In this document: in pieces, positions 21,723 through 33,268 of the stretch
Numbering within the stretch: position 1 is the stretch's first letter
Layout: the number at the start of each line of letters is the position of its first letter
Assembly (NCBI GenBank): GCA_963920525.1
Contig: OY986438.1
Span: 179,468,888 to 179,532,887, forward strand
Length of the DNA: 64,000 nt
Direction: 5' to 3'
Source: Dichetophora obliterata
Taxonomy: Eukaryota; Arthropoda; Insecta; Diptera; Sciomyzidae
Program-made: the position numbers and the translations under genes
Notes under the pieces: generated by a model
The model's input: the letters and a program-made list of their open reading frames with translations, nothing else
The model's database searches: none
Told to the model about the DNA's origin: nothing

Positions 21723-22709
21723 TTAAATATTTAAAAATTAATTTATTTAATTTGAATTATTTTCCTATAGTTATTGTTATGGTGCCATAAAGATTCTTGG
21801 CTTTTTCTGTATTTTGATTTTCTAATAAGTCCTGCATAACAGGCTTATAAAAAATATTGGTAAGAAATGAGAAAAAACCGATTGAAATTTAAATTTTTTT
21901 ATTTGCAGGCAAATATCTGGGCCATTTTTAAATCGATGTTTATCAAATTTCCTTTGTCTGAATGGTCAATTAAGTGAATTTGAAGAAATAAGAAAAGATT
22001 AACCGTAACTTTACCAAATCCATATTTTATATTGTTCTCACAAAACCTTTTCCTTTTGGCCAAAAAATAGGCAAAAAGTTTTTTTTTTCAATTTTTTTTC
22101 AATTTCCATTTTCCCCAATTTTGAAACAAAACTCAATAAACAGTTTCTATCATTAAACATCATGGGCTACCACCCCCTATTATTTTTGTATAATATTTTC
22201 TTCAAAATATCTTCATAATGTTCTTATATTTTCTACAGCTTAAAAAGTAATTTCTGTGAAAAATATTTCAATTATTACAAACTACATCAAATTTTAGTCT
22301 TATACTGCGTTAGTATTGGGTCAAATGACTCATTTTAGCATATTCAGCTAAATGAGAAACGAAGGCATTTCATTTCACATACAAATTCTCAGTTGCAATT
22401 CAGCTCTTTTAAAACAATTAAATGAGATTGGAACGTTCTTAAAACTTATTACAAACTATTTCGAAAGCATTCAATGAAGAGTGTATAAAAAAGCACCCAA
22501 GACACTAATAACAAAGGAAAACGTCAAACAGCAAATAATTATATACGCGAGTGTCATCATCAATATCACCCAGTAAAAACAAAACAAAGAACCAGTTGTT
22601 AAACGAAATGATATACTTTCACACAAAAAAGCCAATGTATGCACTTTTGAATGACTGATTCCAAATGAGTCATTTGGTCCAATTTATACGTAGTACTGTA
22701 CGACCAAAA
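21723..22709. other. AT-rich non-coding, nothing recognised
   Basis: Poly-T and poly-A runs without credible frames. A TCATTTGG.CCAA word occurs near 22320 and 22660, perhaps ends of an old element. Confidence 0.4.
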
Positions 22710-23050
22710 CTGTTTGAAATATAGCAATTTCATTGATTTTTGGGCGGTTAAAGGGGGCGTGGAAACCCATTTTTATTACAGCTGTCGAAAGTAACCATTC
22801 AAACAAAATTACCAAATTTTAGAATTGTACGAAGGAAACCGTCTGAAATATAGCATTTTTAGCATAATGTAGACGTGAGAAGTAGTAGTGGCAAAATACT
22901 AATAGCTTGTCAAGATTTCTTTGAAATAACAAATCGTTTGGTACCTATATTGCTTAATCGGTTCAGTGGTTCTCGCGTGATTGTCAAACATCCGTGCAGT
23001 GTCACAACACTGTATAGATAGATACTTTTAATAGTATAGATACATAGTAT
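22710..23050 (+). repeat. Dispersed non-autonomous repeat, 3' part
   Basis: GGGCGGTTAAAGGGGGCGTGG near 22740, an AATCGGTTCAGTGGTT phrase near 22960, and an AGTATAGATAC end at 23030-23042 form the signature also seen at 42-43 kb. No coding. Confidence 0.5.
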
Positions 23051-23286
23051 CCCAGTGGGCATTTTAGCGAGTGCTACGCAAAAAAAAAGTCATGCTATTA
23101 TTGGCTATTATTGGCGTCAATACACCTTCCATGATCACTGCATTAATGAGTACTTCTGTAAGGCCTACCTTTTGAAGGTCCTTATTCTTTTAATTTTATT
23201 TTATATGAAAAAATTTACAAAAAAAATTCCAAAAAAATTTAAATTACACAGAACAGTTTGTAAAAAAATTTAGATTTAAAAAAAAA

Positions 23287-23690
23287 CAACAAAAAAAATT
23301 TTTCCGAGTTGGGTCTCGAACCCGGGCTCCCAAAAGCGTACTTTTATTTGTATTGATGCAAAATAAGCAAGCGATTCTTAACAACCACGATGGACGAGTG
23401 GTTAAGTTGTCGGACCGCCGAATGAGAAGACCATGCTTCAAATCTCAAATTGTTAGTCGGTTTTTATTTGAAGTTGATATTTTTATTGCTTTTCCTTCTA
23501 ACGTGACTTCTCGAAAGAGTGCTTCTGGCAGGTCTCTTTTGAGCAAGGAGAGCGGAAGGCCTGACAATTTTTCCCATTTCATATAAAAAAGCAAGTGTAA
23601 ATGTATATGAGTGCGGCAGTACTCTAAAATCCATACGAAGGCCTGCTAGCAGCGCTGCCAATGCCTACTGGGACAGATAGATAAACTAAT
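23287..23690 (+). mobile_element. tRNA-derived SINE, with opposed second tRNA-like box
   Basis: At 23387-23450 GATGGACGAGTGGTTAAG is a pol III A-box-like sequence, and GCTTCAAATCTC is a degenerate B-box. Together they resemble a Ser/Leu-type tRNA head. An unrelated body follows to about 23690. Just upstream, 23310-23335 contains GGGTCTCGAACCCGGG, which on the minus strand is a strong B-box, suggesting a second tRNA-like unit in the opposite direction. Not a functional tRNA, since no acceptor-stem fold was recognised. Confidence 0.5.
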
Positions 23691-24959
23691 ACAATCTGAA
23701 GTCAGAATTCTCCCCAGAATTCTGTCGTGTTATATTGTGAGAAGCTCTCGCGACAAAGAGAGGAAACCATTGTTTGCTGTTGCATTGTGCTGCATGTTGA
23801 ATGTAAGCATCAAATAAAATACGTGTATTTTGTAACAATTAAAGAATAGACTTTTCGAAAAACTTATGACATACTGAAAATTTTCATAGGAATAAAATAA
23901 TCAAAGAATTATCAAATTGTAATCAAAGAATTATATACAGAAATATCAAAAAATAGTTGGTTCAGCGGTTACCAAGCTAGTCTGGTTTAAAATTTCTTGA
24001 GTAATTTTTTAGATAATAGTATAGATAAAGATTTACTATATTCCGATAATATTTTCTCTCTGGAATCTATTTTCGTTTCATATAAAAAACAAAAGTTTCA
24101 TTCTATTTTATTTAACACGAATAAAAAATATTTGAAAGATTTATAATTTTCTAAAATCATGTTTTAAAATAAGTAGTTTTGGGTTCCATTGTTTTTCCAT
24201 ACATTGTTCCATTAATTTTAGATTAAAGATACTTTCTTAGCAATACCTTTTAACTAAAGCACACACACTTTATAATAAATTTTACATTCATTTTCAACAT
24301 TACCGCTGCCGGGCAAAAAAAAATTTACAAAAAAACAAAAGTCTTCGCTCAACCTTACTGTAAAGTCATATGCTAGTTTTTGTTCCAGCTTAAAAATATT
24401 TGTTTTTTAATTATTCGTCTGAATTTTTACATGTCCGTCTATTTACCTGTATTCCACATTATCCACTACACATTTATTTAATTTTGCAATATAAATCAGA
24501 GCCCAAAAAAATCACCTAAAGTCTTATAAGAATTTTGCAAAAAGCGGTTAACTGTGTAGGGTAGATGTCATCAGTTGTTTAGCGGCCATGCCTGAACAAA
24601 TGTAATTCAGAATTGTGTACAGATGTTGGAGGCCTCGCAGCTACATTTTATTTAATATATACTTGGTTACGTCATGTGTCTATTTACCACTGGGTTGTTT
24701 TCAGTATGCTCTCTAAAGCGCTCAATAATACATGCTCAATATGGAAGAGTATAAATGTGCATTGCAGACACCGCAATAGAAACAATGAAAAACTCTATAG
24801 CAGAAGAAAAGAGAGATAAAGCTTTATGCTGCTTGTGTGTCTAACAATTTATTGAAGCAATGATTTTTATGTTTGGAGTTCTTGGCTACTTTATAAATTT
24901 AAATTTTAGTAACTTTTAAGATTGGTTTAAAAAATATAGGATGCAATATTTCAAGTTAA
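23691..24959. other. AT-rich non-coding with a repeat 3' end at 23960-24030
   Basis: 23960-24030 contains a GGTTCAGCGGTTACC phrase followed by ATAGTATAGATAAAG, another copy of the dispersed-repeat tail. The rest, including a short frame at 24613-24819, is not identifiable. Confidence 0.4.
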
Positions 24960-25080
24960 ACATGTAGTTTAATAGTAGTGAAAGAATTACTAATATCGGT
25001 TCAGTAGTTTTTATGTTTAACGTCGTCGCAGATACGTGAGAGCTTTTTATATAATGGTATTGATATAGATTTACAAATAA
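24960..25080 (+). repeat. Dispersed repeat tail
   Basis: An AATATCGGTTCAGTAGTTTT phrase, then GTCGCAGATACGTGAG and a TGGTATTGATATAGAT end. Same tail type as at 22.96 and 23.96 kb. Confidence 0.5.
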
Positions 25081-25099
25081 AATACAGTTTAATATGCTT

Positions 25100-25420
25100 G
25101 TAGTGGCTGTCATCTAGTGGGTAGAGTGCGTGACCCCTAAACTAAAGAATCGCGGTAGCCCAGGTTTAATTCCAGCTAAGACAGACTGTTTTCTCAATTG
25201 AATTAATTTTTCTGTTTGGTCGTCACCTCTCTGCAGACAATGGCAAACCTCAGAGAGTAAAAACTGCCATGTAATGCTTCTTGAGAACATAAGCCGTACG
25301 GAATCGGCATTAAACTCGTAGGTCCAGTTCTCGACCATTTGTGTGAAAACATTTAATAACACGCACAACACAATTTATCAATAGAAGCTCGGGCGAAGTC
25401 CTTCTAGGGATGAAATGGCC
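25100..25420 (+). mobile_element. tRNA-derived SINE (family S1), plus copy
   Basis: TAGTGGGTAGAGTGCGTGACC (A-box region) and GGTTTAATTCC (B-box) form the tRNA-like head. The body carries AATTAATTTTTCTGTTTGG, CACCTCTCTGCAGACAATGG and ends in GATGAAATGGCC. A full inverted-orientation copy lies at 28.68-28.99 kb and two partial copies at 32.5 and 56.8 kb. The tail abuts the Harbinger element at 25438. Confidence 0.8.
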
Positions 25421-25565
25421 AATTTTTTTGTTTTAAAAAGGGTTTTCACGAGGCCCAGAGTGAAAAAGTAAAGTTTATAATTTTACTCAAGTCTCGTGAA
25501 CGCAACAAATTAGTAACATAAATTTTGAAAGGTATATGTCAAAAAAATTATTTAAATTGTTTGAA

Positions 25566-26455
25566 ATGCCGAAAACTAGTGAAAAAAGCAAAATTGTAAA
25601 TTTTGTAATTCAAAATGCGCTTTACAATATAGAATTAGTCAAAGGTAAGTACAAATGACGTCTTTTATATTCATCACTTTGAATTTATAATCCGCAGATA
25701 CTGAAAGTGAGTATGACGAAGCTGTGAACGAGATTTTAGATGAGATGCATGAGGATTTATTAGTGGTGCTATCAGATCGTCAAAGAATTAACCAACCTGT
25801 TCCAAAAACTGCTGATTGGCGCACTAATATTTTATTTGCCATCGATGAAGAACGATTCCGTCTTATGTTCCGTCTGAATAGAGATCAATTCAAAACTCTT
25901 CTTGCCAAAATTGAAAATGACCGAAATTTTACGGGTCCAAATTCCTTTTTGCAATTTCCCGTTGATCTTCAATTTATTTGGCATTATTTGGGATTGGTGA
26001 TGACGGAACCATCGACAAAATTACGCACCGAGTATTTAGTGCTCTTTTACGCTTACTACCACAGTATTTTAAATGGCCAGATTGGGTACATTGATGGTAC
26101 TGAGGTTAAGTTAGCGGAGCAGCCTGTTGACAATCCAGAAGTATATGCACAATTTAACAAACGCCATAGTCAATATCGAGTACGGGTCGAACACGCAATC
26201 GGTATTTTTAAGGAAAAATTTTCAAGTTTAAAAGAGCTACGACTGCGATTTAGGGACAAAGAAAGTAAAAACTTGTGTTGTGAGTGGATATTAGTTTGCT
26301 GTATGTTACACAACATTTTGTTGGAAGACACAGATATTGCTGCTGATTTTAGCACGGACACAATGATTACAATTGAAGAAAACACAGGATTACTTTCCGA
26401 TAATTCTGATGCAGAGAACAAACGACAAGCCTTGTACCATTTAATGTTTGATTAG
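25566..26455 (+). pseudogene. Harbinger transposase with in-frame internal deletions
   Basis: Exon 1 runs from an ATG at 25566 to a GTAAGT donor (exon end 25644). A 53-bp intron ends TCCGCAG at 25697, and exon 2 is 25698-26455. The two exons join in phase and encode 278 residues. The C-terminal DDE region is recognisable: IGYIDGTEVKLA (first Asp), then directly FNKRHSQYRVRVEHAIGIFK (Glu block) and CCEWILVCCMLHNILLED. About 90-100 residues normally lying between these, including the second catalytic Asp, are missing without a frameshift. The HTH region near WHYLGLVMTEPS is also shortened. Splicing is intact, so a protein could be made, but it would be catalytically dead. It might still act as a competitor. 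Confidence 0.82.
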
Positions 26456-26508
26456 AAATATGTACTTTTAATTAGTTATTTCTTTAATAATAAATTTTTT
26501 AACATTTC

Positions 26509-27370
26509 TTAAATCTTATTTAAATTATACATAGCTATTTCCTTATTCTGTTCTACTTCTTTTGATTTTAATTCTAATTCTTTCTCTTTTAAAGCTAGCT
26601 TTCTCTCTTCCAATTCAAGCATTTTAACAAATTTTTCTTTTTCAAAAAGCAGTTTAGATTTCCGAAATTCGTGACGTTTCTCTTCCATTTTCAATAGAGC
26701 TGACAATGATGATTTGGACGCATATTTGATTACATTTTGACTACGTGATGGTCCCGGAGTTGGTACTGAATTTTCAAGTGTGCCTTCATTTGGAAGCGTT
26801 TCCGAAGAAAGGAACGGAACACCTTCTTCATCTATAACCGCAGGCCACATTTCCTCACCTGGTATGGCTGACGACTCAATAGTCACAACATTAGCTTCTT
26901 TCTCCGCATAAAATATTGTTGACAATTTGTCGTAGTGCGGGCACATTTTTGTAATTTTCACTGCAAATGATATAAGAATATTTATACATTTTTATAATAT
27001 AATTAATTTACGTAAATTGGGAATTGCCTTTGACCGTTATCATGCCCTCGTCGTCCTGGATTCCAGCTCCGGTTGTTTTGCTCCAATCCTCTGCTTTTGT
27101 GTAGGTTTTCCGCAAGTAACGCATTTTAAATTTAAGCAAATCCCAATACGCGTCGATGTCCAAAACTTCAAGCAACCGTTTGTAAAAAATTTGTGCTGTC
27201 GGTTTCTAAATATTTACTTTTTAACATGATTAAAAGTAACCTAAAGCAGAAGTATTTTACCTCAAAACTCCCGGGGCCGTGGTCTGTTATATAGTCCAAT
27301 ATTGCCAATTTCATCGTCGGACCACTTTCGTACTGGCCTTACGCGCTTCCTTTTTTCAGATACGAACACT
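26509..27370 (-). pseudogene. Harbinger accessory trihelix/Myb-type protein, multi-exon
   Basis: The minus strand has three exon-like blocks. About 27369-27262 carries basic KRKRVRPVRKWSDDE, then after a one-base shift KLAILDYITDHGPGSFE. About 27225-27010 carries FYKRLLEVLDIDAYWDLLKF, KMRYLRKTYTKAEDWSKTTG and AGIQDDEGMITV, typical of trihelix/SANT-like DNA-binding domains. 26961-26509 follows a TTTGCAG acceptor and encodes an acidic linker and a long Lys/Glu coiled coil (KMEEKRHEFRKSKLLFEKEK onward). In this superfamily the partner protein binds TIRs and supports transposase. The first block has a frameshift. The rest reads cleanly. Confidence 0.7.
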
Positions 27371-27775
27371 AAATGCAAAATTAATGTTATTAATTAATTA
27401 AGTTAAATAAATATGCAGAACAAATACTTTTGAATTCAATTTTCAATTTTGATTTCCTTAAATTATATTCACAGCTGTTTTGTGCTTACATGCACAGTAG
27501 TTCATTCTTTGAAATTTGTGCACGCATACAACAACAAAAAACACGACGTCATATGTTTTTTGTATAACGTCCCTGTGATTGACCTGCTCACGATAATGTT
27601 GCCAGATAAAAAACAAGCTGTCATATTATTACACTAGAGTAAAAAAATATTAAAGACCATTGTTGAGGTTGAGTAAAAGTGCAAATCTTCATTAAAAGCA
27701 TTTTGTTGTTGGAAAGTATTTTTATTTTACATTTTAATTTTTTACTCTTATACTCTGGGCCTCGTGAAAACCCTT

Positions 27776-28089
27776 AATATGTTTTTATAAAAAAAGCAAA
27801 AAATTTTTTTGTTTTTAACAAAACTTCAGTGTTAAATTAATTATATGTAAAACATTTCAGACTCTAACACTTTTTTCATTTAATTTGCATTCTATATCAA
27901 CATCATTTCATTTAGATTGAAAAACTACTTTTGAGAAAAATTTGCCAAAGTTTGCCGTTAATAAATTAAATGCTTTTTTTAAGTTATTATTTGAGACCTG
28001 TTTTTACAAGGTTAAAATTTGGAGCTTTAGGTCAAGAACTTTATGCTTTTTGTCGAAAAAAAAGTCGGTTGACGAACAGAGGCAGCATT
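27776..28089. other. AT-rich non-coding, nothing recognised
   Basis: The stretch between the Harbinger right end and the LINE 3' region has no features beyond A/T runs. Confidence 0.5.
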
Positions 28090-28440
28090 TAATTTAGTTT
28101 AGTTTGTTGATGGTCGATTTACACTGCGACCCATAGGATCTATTGTACATTCCCTTGTTTAACTATTTAGATTTTGACTTTTAATAAATTTTAGCACTGT
28201 TACTCGCTTGGGGTTGCAAATTGTTAATGGAGGTACTATTGCCTCTCTAAAATGGATATTTCTTAGACTACAGATTGCCGGAAAGTGTTTTTGAGTTTCT
28301 TCCTCCTCCTCGCATAGTCTGCAGACGTCTGATTCAGATAGACCCATCTAGTAGAAATAGCTAGTTAGTATTCTAAGGTCAGATTTGGTTAGCTTAAGTA
28401 AATCTTTAGATTTCGCTTTACTGGGAGTTAAAAATTTCTT
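28090..28440 (-). pseudogene. LINE ORF2 C-terminal fragment (zinc-knuckle end)
   Basis: The minus strand reads SKDLLKLTKSDLRILTSYF, one stop, then MGLSESDVCRLCEEEEETQK and KHFPAICSLRN, to a stop at 28159. The SDxCRxCxEEEET...H...C pattern is the cysteine-histidine motif at the C-terminus of R1/LOA/I-group LINE proteins downstream of RNase H. The 3' untranslated part continues to about 28090. Everything upstream of the motif is lost, so it is a 5'-truncated copy. Confidence 0.72.
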
Positions 28441-28676
28441 AGCTTGTCTCTGTCCATTAGTATCGTTTTAGTGCAGATGCAGCATAGTTCATATCCAAAA
28501 GGAATCGGCTTTTCCAAAGTGGTATTTTGGTGGCAAAAAAGCAATTTTTTGACCACAGCATTTTAAAAATTTAATGATGCAGATTTATAGAGAAATAATT
28601 CACTTATTAAAATTAAATATTTGTTCTCCTTAGAGATAATAGGTTAAAATCAAAATAAAATAAAAATAAACTGGCC
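28441..28676. other. AT-rich spacer, nothing recognised
   Basis: Short unidentified stretch between the LINE 3' end and the minus-strand SINE. Confidence 0.4.
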
Positions 28677-28993
28677 ATTTCAGCCCTTGGAAGGACTTTG
28701 ACCTAGCTTCTATTGATCAATTGTGTTGTGCGTGTTATTAAATGTTTGATCACAAATGACCGAGAACTCGACCTACGTGTTTGATGCCGACTCCGAACTG
28801 CTTATGTTCGCAAGAAGCTTTGCATGACAATTTTTACTCTCTGAGGTTTGCCATTGTCTGCAGAGAGGTGACGACCGAACAGAAAAATTAATGCAATTGA
28901 AAAACTTTCTGTCTGAGCTGGAATTGAACCCGGTCTACCGCGGTTCTTAAGCTTAGGGGCCACGCACTCTACCCACTAGGCTACGGCCTCCAT
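28677..28993 (-). mobile_element. SINE family S1, minus copy
   Basis: This is the reverse-complement counterpart of 25100-25420. On the minus strand it reads CTAGTGGGTAGAGTGCGTGG, GGGTTCAATTCCAGC and ends CTGAAATGGCC at 28677. The B-box is better preserved here than in the plus copy. Full length. Confidence 0.82.
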
Positions 28994-29348
28994 CTTACAA
29001 AAAAAATTGAGAAAAGGCACTTGCAGACTGTGCAGCGAAAACTGGTGAAAGTTTTAATGCAACTAGTAGAGTATTTTTGTAAAATTTTTTTGTTACTACA
29101 GCATTAATTTAACTTTTTATTAAAAAATAGTATCTTGTTATTAATTTAAGGAAAAAATTATCTGGCGAACATAAATGGTTTAATAGATATGGGCAAATCC
29201 AAATGAATGCAATCACTTTTTCAAATCATTGATTGTGATTTAAAATTTCAAGTCCCAATGAATGATTTAAAAAAAATGAATGCAATCATTTTTTTCAAAT
29301 CTTTGGTTTGAAAGTATTGACTGCATTCACGATATTTCATTCATTTAT

Positions 29349-29588
29349 TTAAATCATTAAATAGTCACTGTAATCTCCATAATACAATGTTTTCAAATAT
29401 CGGTGTGAAGTAAGTATGATATTTTTTATGAAACAGTGTATTTGGATCAATGCTTCAATCCGGCTTCGACTGAGTCCTTGAGGCAAAATGAGAAAACACA
29501 TTTTATAGCGGGGGTTCCATGTTTTTCTGTAACATATCTTATTATCAAAAGTATTGATATCTCTGTTGAACAAGTATTGGAAATTCAT
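29349..29588 (-). pseudogene. Unrecognised ORF fragment between repeat arms
   Basis: 79 codons containing CYRKTWNPRYKMCFLILPQG and LSRSRIEALIQIHCFIKNII, with ordinary amino-acid composition in AT-rich surroundings. It may be a remnant of a transposase or a cellular exon captured by the flanking repeat element. No motif identifies it. Confidence 0.25.
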
Positions 29589-29885
29589 AGATAAATTATT
29601 TTTTTTTATTTTATTTTGTTATTTATTGTTCGGTTCGCTCTTGCGCTCTTTCACACGTTTAGCTTACTCTTTTAATATTTCAATTCCTTATACACGGTTA
29701 AAAGTCTTGAAATAAATTTTCGTACTGCATATTTTTTAACCTTTAAATTAAATTTAAACTTTCACAAATACTAGCCCGTAACTAAAATTTTTCTGCACTA
29801 AAATTTAAACCAAAGAAATATTGCAATGCTGAAACTCAATATTAGGCTATTCGGTTCATATGCATGTTTATTTCCTTTGTTTCGT

Positions 29886-29925
29886 ATGGCGCAATAGCCC
29901 AGTGGTAAACGTAGTGATAAACAGG
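29886..29925 (+). repeat. tRNA-like A-box remnant
   Basis: GCGCAATAGCCCAGTGGTAAA resembles the D-arm/A-box start of a tRNA-derived SINE. No B-box follows at a proper distance. Confidence 0.25.
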
Positions 29926-30160
29926 CAGTACAATTAAATTGTCGTGAAAAAATGTTACTCAGAAACATGTTGCGATGATTTCACGCAGCGGAACAGAGTA
30001 CTACTCTGACGAAAATGTTGTGAAAATTTGCACGCCTTAAAAATTTCAATTTTTTAATTTCTAACAAAATATTTTAAATTAAATTAAAAAAATAAACAAA
30101 AAATGATTTAAGTGAATGAATGCATTTATTTGTGCTTTAAAATCATTTAATTCCCTTTAT

Positions 30161-31348
30161 TATTAAGAGTTGGAACCAACAATGTTTCTCTAAAGTGTAC
30201 TATATTTCATTTAAAACAAAATAATTTATGCCAACGATAGACAAGAAAATAGCCTAAATTTTGTGCTAATTTTCCGTAAACCAGCCAAATATTTGAAATT
30301 TAATTAAACATCTTCTTGAATTAACTTACCTCGTTCTCACTTCACTGACTGTACATATGCAATTTTAGACGCCTAAAGCTGCACACGTTTTGATTTGTGC
30401 AAAAACACAGAACATAAGAAAAACCCCAATTTTACATTTCATTGTGTGAAAATATTTTTTTAAATTGGTTTTACAAATAATAAACATTACATGAAATAAA
30501 AACTAATTTATTATATTAATATTTAAAATATTTCAATATTTTAAGCCGCAATAAAACGCAAACTTTATCGAATGGAGTTAATATATGGTATTCGATTGGT
30601 TTCAGGGGTCGCTAATTACAAATATGATGTCGAAAACCCAAAAAAAAATAAAAAATGGCATCGAAAAACTGGCATCAGAAAACTGGCGCACAGTGAAAAA
30701 TTATTTTATTGTATTTTTTAATTACTAAATGCATAACGATTATTTTCATTGTTAAAAATTTTAGCTTGCGGTACATTCGAAACTTAGTACTCCCACACTT
30801 ATTGTGTCCTTTTTATGGCAGCTGCGCCTACCGTGCCCCTGTTTGATATGCCTATTTATACAATATTTGTAAAACTAGCTTTTATTAAAGCGGTAGCTAT
30901 AAAGCTTTTTTAATTTGTGTTAAAAATGAGTGATCGTGATAAACAAACTCCAGACTCTTCAAAAATGTTCACCAAATTTTATACATTGAGTGAAGGAGAA
31001 TGTGTATTGTAAAAAAAAATAAATAAAATGGAAGCGAGCGTGTGCGAAGCCCCAAATCGGTTTTAAAATAATGGATAAACACGTATTCAACATATGTGAC
31101 CTTCTCCGAGAAAAGGGACCTAGTGTGTGAAAATGAAGTTTTGAGAAAAACGCATTTAAAGTTTCATAACGCATTATCACTGTGAACACACCTTCAGTTG
31201 GGAGATGCGATTTGGTATGGTTAGTTATGATTGGGTGCCGACTTTGGTGACATCATGCCTACGTGGTGACGTATTTTTTTCGCTTTTAGTGTGAGAATAC
31301 CTTTGCTATTGTTGCTGCTCTGTTTGTTATGATCTCGATACTTGATTC
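30161..31348. other. Non-coding, nothing recognised
   Basis: AT-rich DNA. The minus-strand frame at 30959-31189 shows no family signature. GTGAACACACCTT near 31182 and GTGAGAATACCTTT near 31290 look like related short words. Confidence 0.4.
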
Positions 31349-31529
31349 TTAAGGCCCATTTCCAATAACGCATGAGATGCGTTGCGTTTTACGCTGCGGA
31401 AGCTGCGGAAGCTGCGGAAAAAGAGCAATTTCCAATGCAGCGTGTGCGTGAACATATGGTTGCCGGTCTTCTGCTTAGCGAAGCATAATTTTAATGTGTA
31501 AAAGTTTTACAAGTTTATTCAAAATAAAA

Positions 31530-31990
31530 TACACCGATGCTTTGTGTTTTGTCTTCCTGTATACTATTGGTCCCGTAATGGGTTTTGCTGCAGTATGGAC
31601 AGATAGGGCGAGTTAGAAAATGCATTTTTACAAAGCATCAGTGTGTTTTATTTTGAATTGGTGCAAAGTTAAAATACAAAAACTGAGCAGCTCTGTTGAT
31701 ATTCTTAAAAATAGTATAATTGCGCAGTTTTGGCTAATAATCTTCGAACTAATTCAAGATAAAACACACTGATGCTTTGTAAAAATGCATTTTGGAACTC
31801 ACCCATTTAGTTAGGCACTCCGGCAAGCCGCTGCAGATATATCGTGAGTGTGGAGCGCGTCTTAAATGCTTGTGACCATTTGCACCACCGACTGTTCTTA
31901 AATGCATTTTCGGACTCCTCGCCCATATAGTCAGGCACTCCGGCATGCCGCTGCAGATGTGTCGTGAGTGTGGAGCACATCTTAAATGCC
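31530..31990. repeat. Inverted and tandem repeats inside the TTAA element
   Basis: A roughly 50-bp block at 31607-31656 (ending AGCATCAGTGTGTTTTATTT) is matched in inverse at 31756-31805. A unit of about 118 bp containing GGCACTCCGGCA and CCGCTGCAGAT is tandemly repeated (about 31783 and 31901). The open frame 31749-31946 (minus) is a translation of these repeats. Confidence 0.7.
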
Positions 31991-32139
31991 TGTAATAAAT
32001 TTTTTAGTTTCTCTCAAATTCTACTAACCTTTTTTAATTTTTCCTTTGTAAAACTGAACAGCTGTTTCGCTGTCAAAGCTTCACGCGCATGAAACATTCA
32101 ATTTTTCGAATATTTTACGCTGCGTGCAAACGCATGCTG

Positions 32140-33268
32140 CACGCAGAGAAAAAACATAGTTGCAGCAACCATGTTTTAAGAGGACCATAGTGTTATTCAG
32201 ATTATGATTGTTGCCAACATGTTCTTAAACATATAATGTTTTCTTTGATCATGATAAAATGATTACAACAACCATATTTAGAAAAGGCACTTTTTTGTAG
32301 GAACCAAAATATTATTGAAACAATCATTATTCTCTTATTGAGCCGAAAATAGAATGATTGCAACAACTATATTATGAATTTATTTTTAGGATCCAGAATA
32401 TTATTGAAACAATAATTTTTTTTTCATGCACTCAAATTTCCACAGCTATTAATTAAGATATCTCCAGAGGTTTGCCATTGTCTGGGCTGAACAGAAATAT
32501 TAATTCAATTGAAAAATCTTTTTGATAAAATTTTCTGTCCGAGCTGGGGTTTGAACCGCGGCTTTTTCGCTCACGAGCCACGCACACTACCAGTAAGCCA
32601 CAGCCGCTACTACCGCTCGCCTGACTAATGCCATTCACAAACTTGGTACATTAAGTGCATTGTCACAAAATTAGCAATATTTGTGATAAACAAAATATGG
32701 TCAGAATTGCGAAATATATTTACGGTAAACAGAAATATGTTTGCTACAATTAAAGTCGAAAATGTCACTTTTCTGCGTGCTGTTTTTAGGATAAGGCAAT
32801 CTAGAGCAAAACACAATAATGGAACAGTTGACAAACGAAACGGCATATAGCCAGGAATCGATAAAACTTATTGTGTCTGAAGGAAGTGAAAGTTTTTCCT
32901 GCAAACTGTTCAGACACAATAAATTCTTTCAATTTTTGGTTATGTTCTGCTTCGTTTGCCAACAATCAAAGAATAGTTCAGACAAACATTCAAAATTCTA
33001 ATATGTTTGTCTCTATAATAATATTCACATTTATCATGATTGACAGAACTACAACATTTTTGTTGCAATTAATAGTTGAGGCAATCATAGTATGTTGGCG
33101 ATTTCAATGATGTTATGATTTCAACTATAATGTTATTTTTGATACCACCATTAGTAAATAATGACTTTATTAAGACAAAAATTTGTGTTTGCAGAAATAA
33201 TACAATAATTTTAGTAAAAAAATTATTATTGTAGTAATCATGTGTCAACCATGTCTTTTCTCTGCGTG
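32140..33268. mobile_element. CACGCAGAG-terminus element, copy 1
   Basis: CACGCAGAGAAAAAACATAG at 32140 faces CATGTCTTTTCTCTGCGTG ending at 33268. Sub-terminal sequence carries degenerate ATTGCAACAA and ATGATTACAACAACCAT words. A partial SINE (S1) lies inside on minus. No coding. A second copy at 56455-57095 is collinear, including the SINE. Confidence 0.8.
32464..32632 (-). mobile_element. SINE S1 fragment within CACGCAGAG element
   Basis: The minus strand carries the tRNA-like head (GTAGTGTGCGTGGCTCGTG, GCGGTTCAAACCCC) and the start of the S1 body (AATTGAATTAATATTTCTGT, ACAATGGCAAACCTC). The 3' half of the SINE is missing. Confidence 0.75.

Larger units (their letters stand above)
25438..27775. 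mobile_element. Second PIF/Harbinger-type element, internally deleted
   Basis: The termini are about 33-bp inverted repeats with a few mismatches: GGGTTTTCACGAGGCCCAGA at 25440 and its inverse ending at 27773. Sub-terminal TTTAC blocks also pair. It holds a transposase on plus (25566-26455) and a trihelix/Myb-type DNA-binding gene on minus (26509-27370), the canonical two-gene Harbinger layout. The TIR and proteins differ from the 9.2-13.2 kb element, so it is a separate family. No exact 3-bp target duplication is visible. Confidence 0.82.
29170..30160. mobile_element. Possible element bounded by AATGATTTAAA repeats
   Basis: Left: degenerate direct copies of AATGAATGCAATCA and AATGATTTAAA at 29185-29365. 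Right: related words at 30100-30155 (GATTTAAGTGAATGAATGCA), partly inverted. Between them lies an unrecognised minus-strand frame. The arrangement suggests a TIR or foldback element, but no unit is well preserved. Confidence 0.3.

Noticed and set aside
23310..23450. Functional tRNA gene
   Set aside because: A- and B-box-like motifs are present, but the B-box is degenerate and no acceptor stem pairs. A SINE head explains it better.
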